Position numbers and translations under genes: made by a program. From positions 124,001 to 188,000 of the forward strand of contig MU859068.1 of NCBI GenBank assembly GCA_033297205.1: 64,000 nucleotides of DNA. Direction: 5' to 3'. Below the pieces are notes generated by a model. It saw nothing but the letters and a program-made list of their open reading frames with translations. It made no database searches and had not been told where the DNA came from. Shown here in pieces: positions 59,696 through 64,000 of the stretch (positions are counted from its first letter, which is position 1; each line of letters opens with the position of its first letter). The DNA is from Pseudoneurospora amorphoporcata (taxonomy: Eukaryota > Ascomycota > Sordariomycetes > Sordariales > Sordariaceae).

Positions 59696-60809
59696 ACTCT
59701 AATAGTAGCGCTTGCCTGTCTGCCTGCCTGACTGTTAAGACTGTAACGTTGTTCCTCGCTATGTCCCGTCACTGATGACGCAGGTCGAGCGGGGTGAGTG
59801 AATAATGAAAACGGGCGCGCACGGGTTCGCGAGGGGAAGGTCAGATGATTGAGTGTTGCAAGGCCTCCTGGGTAAACTAAAAGGTGGGTATATTTCAACT
59901 CAAAAAGAGGATGAAATGGTGATAGTTACACTTGGGTTGAGAGCATGTTGGGGGACATGCGACTCGCCGACAGATGAATGAAAATTTTCAAACCTGGGCC
60001 GAACAGCGCGAAATCGACTTTGCCTTTGACCTTCCTTCTGACGAAAGTCGCCAAAGTCGCCAAAACACACAACGCTGCTTTACGACCACTTGACAGCTGC
60101 TCTTCAATCTGATGTTTCGCCGTCTGCAGTATGAGGTGAAATTAAAGTGAGAAGGCCTGGCTGACCCACCGGACACATCGACCTCTAGATGGCTACCTTT
60201 AGTGGAGGCATGATTGGTATACACACCTTCATTGATGCTTTTATTCTATCCTATCGAATGACCCACACATTCGCATGGACTAGCATATGCTTGAATCGTG
60301 AAAGTCCATATGTACATGGCGACGTCAGCTGCGCCGCCAGTCATGTCTCGGTATCATATCCCCACACCGGATGAACTTCGCTCGTCCTATCGGGGACTAA
60401 ACGAGACCAGAGAGGTACTCAACAGCTCGAAACGGGGAAGCCGAGCTACCTCTAGACCAACACCTCAATCCAGCGAGCCTTGTGCTAACAAACAGCACAG
60501 CTCTTTTTGCAATTCGCAAACAACCCGATTCAATGATTCGCACCGAGAAAAGACTATCAAGAGGCGCAAGATGTTTGGCAGACGTTAGCTTCTTGCGATT
60601 TCCTGAAGAAGTCGCGCCCTATTCCAGCAGCTACCGGGCCAAACCAAGACGGGAAGACGTGAAACCATTCATGTGTGACCCATAAACACGTAGATATAGC
60701 GCAAAAAAGACGGATATCCCTTAGCCAGGCAAAAACCAACAGAACCGTCCCATGAAGCCATCGTTAAATGCCAAACGTCCGGTGTCCCTCCAACTCCTCC
60801 AAACTTCCT
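59696..60809. other. Spacer between rrn7 (5') and eIF5A (3')
   Basis: About 1.1 kb, no gene; short ORFs only. Confidence 0.5.
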
Positions 60810-61725
60810 TTAGTCCTTGTTGGCAGCCTCCTTGACATCGATGGCAGCCTCCTCGCCCATGGCGGTCTGGACACCGACGACTGTTGAGCAGTATTAGTAT
60901 CGTGCAAGCTGAAAAGCGCGAGTGTGTGTGTCGGAAAAACTTACAGAAGTCCTTGCCCTCCTCCTCGAGCTTCTCAATGCGCTTGGCAAGCTCACCCTCG
61001 GGCATCTTGACGTCACGCTTCTCCTCACCGTTGGAGTCGATAAGGACGAGGAAGTCCTCATCGATGTAGGACTAGTGCCAAGTTAGCTTCCAGATTCTTG
61101 ACCCAGCGATCGGGGGAGCGTCCGGATAATACGTACGAACTGGTAGTCAGTGCGCTTGACGTTGGGGACATCCATGTTGTGGGTGGAGGGGCAGAGATCC
61201 TCGAGCTTCTTGCCAGTGAAGATATCGATGGCGACCAAGTGGACCTTGGCGTGACCGTGCTTGCCGGTCTTGGAGGTCGACATGTCGACGATCTTGCAGG
61301 GACGGTTCTTGATCACGACGTGGCCACCCTTGCGGAGAGCAGAGCACTGCATGGGGTAGGTGGCGGACGCACCAGCGTCGACGGAGTCGAAGGTGTGCTC
61401 ATGCTGCTAGATATGGGGGATATCGAGGTTAGCATCCATTGCTTCGCTGATGATGGACGCGGCTATTGCAACGGGATGATCAGGTGAAGGTGATGCGATT
61501 CGGATTCCGTGCGTTGGGCGAACAAGAGGCCATTCACGTCGTCGAAGGACCACACCACGGGAGGAGCGAGAGGGGGTGCGCGATGAGCGGGTGCGGGGTG
61601 ACGACGCTGCCTACGCAGACAGCCGCCCGCAAGCGACCACCATGATGGAGTGTGACGATGATTATACAAAGGGCGTGACAACAGGTGGAAGATGGACTTA
61701 CAGCGTCGTCGTTGGTGGAAGACAT
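60810..61725 (-). CDS. eif5a: Translation factor eIF5A (hypusine-containing)
   Basis: Exons 61702-61725, 61137-61406, 60945-61071 and 60810-60880 give 163 aa. eIF5A promotes peptide-bond formation at difficult (poly-Pro) stretches and termination, and carries the unique amino acid hypusine. The conserved loop [12 protein letters not shown] is complete; the modified Lys would be residue 57. The SH3-like first domain ([24 protein letters not shown]) and the OB-fold second domain ([28 protein letters not shown]) are intact, ending KEAANKD. Each splice fits GT-AG and phase; the first exon holds just eight codons, MSSTNDDA. The spermidine-dependent hypusine pathway genes are not in the window. It is divergent from vps52. 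Confidence 0.95.
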
Positions 61726-62994
61726 CTTGAAAGGATTGACAAAGGATAAACCGTCGAAAGGGCAAGGAGAGACAGAAGATGATGGATCAAGAGGCTGGAG
61801 GCGGCACGGGGGAGGAAAAATATGGAGGGAGTTGAAAAAGGAAAAAAAAGCAATTTTGAGCACGGAGTCGAGAGGGACGAAAAAATGCAGCATCCCCGCC
61901 AGCGGTCCAGTCAGGAAAGGCCCCTCCTCCCTGCCACCTGGTGGGAAGCACCCACAACTCTCTTACTTTTGGCGCACAACTTGCACTCCTTGCCAAAGGT
62001 CCAGGGCGACCACCGATTTTTGCCTCTTGAGGTTTGCTAACAAATTGACCCTCCAACCGGTCTGGGCTTGTTGCATTTTCGTAGGTTGCATTAACCCTCA
62101 CTTAACCCTCCACACGTGCCACATTTCGAAACGGCACTCACCTCTAACCCTCCAGTCCCCTTTGCTCCCCCTTCTTTGAGTCTTCTCCTCACTTGTCTGT
62201 TAAGACCTCTCTTTTCCCCGGCTCTTCTGACTGGCCGGTAAGTCGACCTCGCTGTTTGTTACACTCACAACAAGGGAAGCTCTCACTTGTTTGCATTGCT
62301 CGACAAGACAGCATCAATTGCCCTCGCATGATGCCTCTACTACTGATGATGAGTCCTGTCTCGGGTCGTCTCATATTATGGACTCGGCCGTCCCTTCTGA
62401 GCAAACAGTCAAGTACAAGTGTACAAGTGGCATGTAGTGTATCTACTCGCGATCGTGATCGATCTCCTCTTGTGGTGTTGCGGAACTGGAGAGGTCAGTT
62501 CTCCCGCCCCGCCTTCTGTCTGGCTAGGCGGCCATGCTAGGCCGTATGCGGGACAGCTCCAATGTCTCGCACGGGACCCGCACGACGTGAGTGGTGGCCC
62601 AAGGTGGCGGAGGGAATTCACCAATTAAATTCCATGCATACGCTGTAACCCTCACCAGGGAGGGCAGCCCGAGGGCTAGCCTGGCCAGCCTTGTGTCGGG
62701 TGCCCTGGACCCAGCTGTTTTCGCTGCCGCCAATTGCTAGCTCCCATCATCCACTTGCCAAGCCAAACTGGCGCACATTCAATGATTCCAAGGGTCTCCT
62801 GGAGACAACGGAGCTGCGACGGAGAGCGACAAGACGGTCCTCGCTTAAGTCCAACATTTATCGGCATATGACAGAAGACGACGACCCCGACCACAACAAC
62901 CTTTCGAGTCCGCCGGTGTGACCCTGTCCCATATCGATTTCCTGCTGCACCAGCATGCTCTTCGCGCCTCGTCTCGGGCGGTGCTTAATTCGCT
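61726..62994. promoter_or_regulatory. Divergent region eIF5A/vps52
   Basis: 1.27 kb between opposite start codons. It should contain the eIF5A promoter on the left and the vps52 promoter on the right. No clear TATA. A short frame on the + strand at 62,691-62,921 (MCRVPW...) has no domain and ends before vps52. Confidence 0.45.
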
Positions 62995-64000
62995 ATGTGG
63001 CTTGATCGACGTCCCGGCCAGCATCCAGGAAGCGCAGCTCCTCCACCGAACAGCCGTTCCGTCTCGCCGCTGCCCCAACGTACCAGCTCACGCGGTCCAT
63101 ATCTTGCCCCCCCCAGGCCTGGACTAAATACGAGAGGGTCTTCTGCATTATCTCTGGTCTCGAACGACTCGTCGTCTTCCCTTCTCGCCTCGGCAAAGAA
63201 AACCAATGGCTCCTCCTTGAGGCAGTCCTCTACCGTGGACGATGCGCCAGATCCCGAAGAGGTCCTGGCTAGGATCCTAAGCCAGTTTCCCAGTAGCAAT
63301 ACCACACAACAACCCGAGGCGAAACCAGCCAGCGGCATCACTGAAGATGACCTGGACTTCGACGTTGACTTTGGCGGCTTGACCGTGACCGAGCTCGCCG
63401 GCCCTGACGTCAGTTCACGCTCAGTCGACAACTATAAACACCAGAGTGTTCAAGATTGTATGGTGCCATCTTATTGTTCCTATTGCCCTGCCCTCCATCC
63501 ATGCTTATAAAGTGCTTTCCAGATGAGCGAGACAAGGCCAAATTCGAGGACCTGCATCGGTCGATCCGCGCGTGCGATGACATCCTGAGCTCCGTTGAAT
63601 CCAACCTCACCAGCTTTCGCAATGACCTAGCTGCTGTGTCTGCCGATATTGAAAGCCTCCAGGCGCGATCAGAAGCTCTTAACGTGAGACTAGAAAACCG
63701 AAAGGCTGTAGAGAAGGGTCTGGGACCCTTGGTGGAAGAGTTAAGCGTGTCTCCGCTCGTAATAACAACCATCGCCGAAGGCCATATCGACGAAACATGG
63801 GTGAAGGTCCTGGCTGAAGTGGACAAAAGAGCCACGGCTCATAAGAAAAATGCGCAACAACCACAGAACAAAGCCCTGGCTGATGTCGGCCCATTGCTGG
63901 AAAAGCTTATCCTCAAGGTAAGGATTGTTGTTTGGGTCTGACTGTTCTGTTCTAATGCATGATTGTAAAGGCAATCGAACGAATACGCGACTTCCTGGTT
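62995..64000 (+). CDS. vps52: GARP/EARP complex subunit Vps52, 5' part, cut by the window end
   Basis: Exons 62995-63457, 63523-63917 and 63971 to the window edge give the first 296 residues. Vps52 is a tethering subunit for endosome-to-Golgi retrograde transport. The start MWLDRRPGQHPGSAAPPPN is the typical fungal Vps52 N-terminus. The low-complexity Ser/Pro-rich first 110 residues lead into DFDVDFGGLTVTELAG and then the coiled-coil region DYERDKAKFEDLHRSIRACDDILSSVESNLTSFRNDLAAVSADIESLQARSEALNVRLENRKAVEKGLGPLVEEL. The first intron (63458-63522) uses GTATGG and splits a Tyr codon; the second ends just before AIERIRDFLV. The downstream part lies outside the window. Confidence 0.9.

Overview
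The window is filamentous-ascomycete nuclear DNA, most like Sordariales of the Neurospora/Sordaria type. The evidence is many short (about 50-200 nt) introns with GTAAGT-like donors and CTAAC-like branch sites, GC-rich codon third positions that create long antisense shadow ORFs, large gene-free spacers, and protein families with fungal-specific members (Erg5, DASH Ask1, Rrn7, Eaf7). It holds 18 protein genes I can support, none in operons. One assembly gap (10 N) lies at 44,848-44,857. I found no tRNA, 5S rRNA, intact transposon or CRISPR.

Layout. 1.0-4.6 kb: rrp8 (+) and ddi1 (-), convergent. 4.6-7.8 kb: empty divergent spacer. 7.8-18.8 kb: dense block with a GNAT acetyltransferase (+), ura5 (-), nog1 (+), gdi1 (-), a mitochondrial ribosomal protein L4/uL29m gene (-) and a tiny single-pass membrane protein (+). 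18.8-24.1 kb: spacer, then a C2H2 zinc-finger regulator (-). 24.1-37.5 kb: a 13.3 kb stretch without a recognisable gene, lying on the 5' side of that regulator. 37.5-49.4 kb: gamma-tubulin complex component (-), eaf7 (+), a coding minisatellite, ask1 (+), the sequence gap, a mitochondrial-type rhodanese (-), erg5 (-). 49.4-53.5 kb: spacer with a TATA element before a Ser-rich small gene (+). 54.6-64 kb: Yip1-domain protein (-), ubiquitin-L40 fusion (-), rrn7 (-), eIF5A (-) and the 5' part of vps52 (+), cut by the window end.

The genes are mostly growth housekeeping: ribosome production (rrp8, nog1, rrn7, ubiquitin-L40), translation (eIF5A, mitochondrial uL29m), pyrimidine and ergosterol synthesis (ura5, erg5), membrane traffic (gdi1, Yip1-domain protein, vps52), mitosis (GCP-type protein, ask1) and chromatin (eaf7).

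The most unusual things seen: (1) eaf7 ends at a TAG followed at once, in the same frame, by 123 more open codons made of nine SR-GP-TP repeats; (2) two genes, ddi1 and ubiquitin-L40, have a start codon split by an intron, the latter with a 7-nt coding microexon; (3) a GC-AG intron in the acetyltransferase; (4) the 13.3 kb gene-free region upstream of the zinc-finger gene. Exon borders were set by hand from splice consensus and conserved protein sequence.
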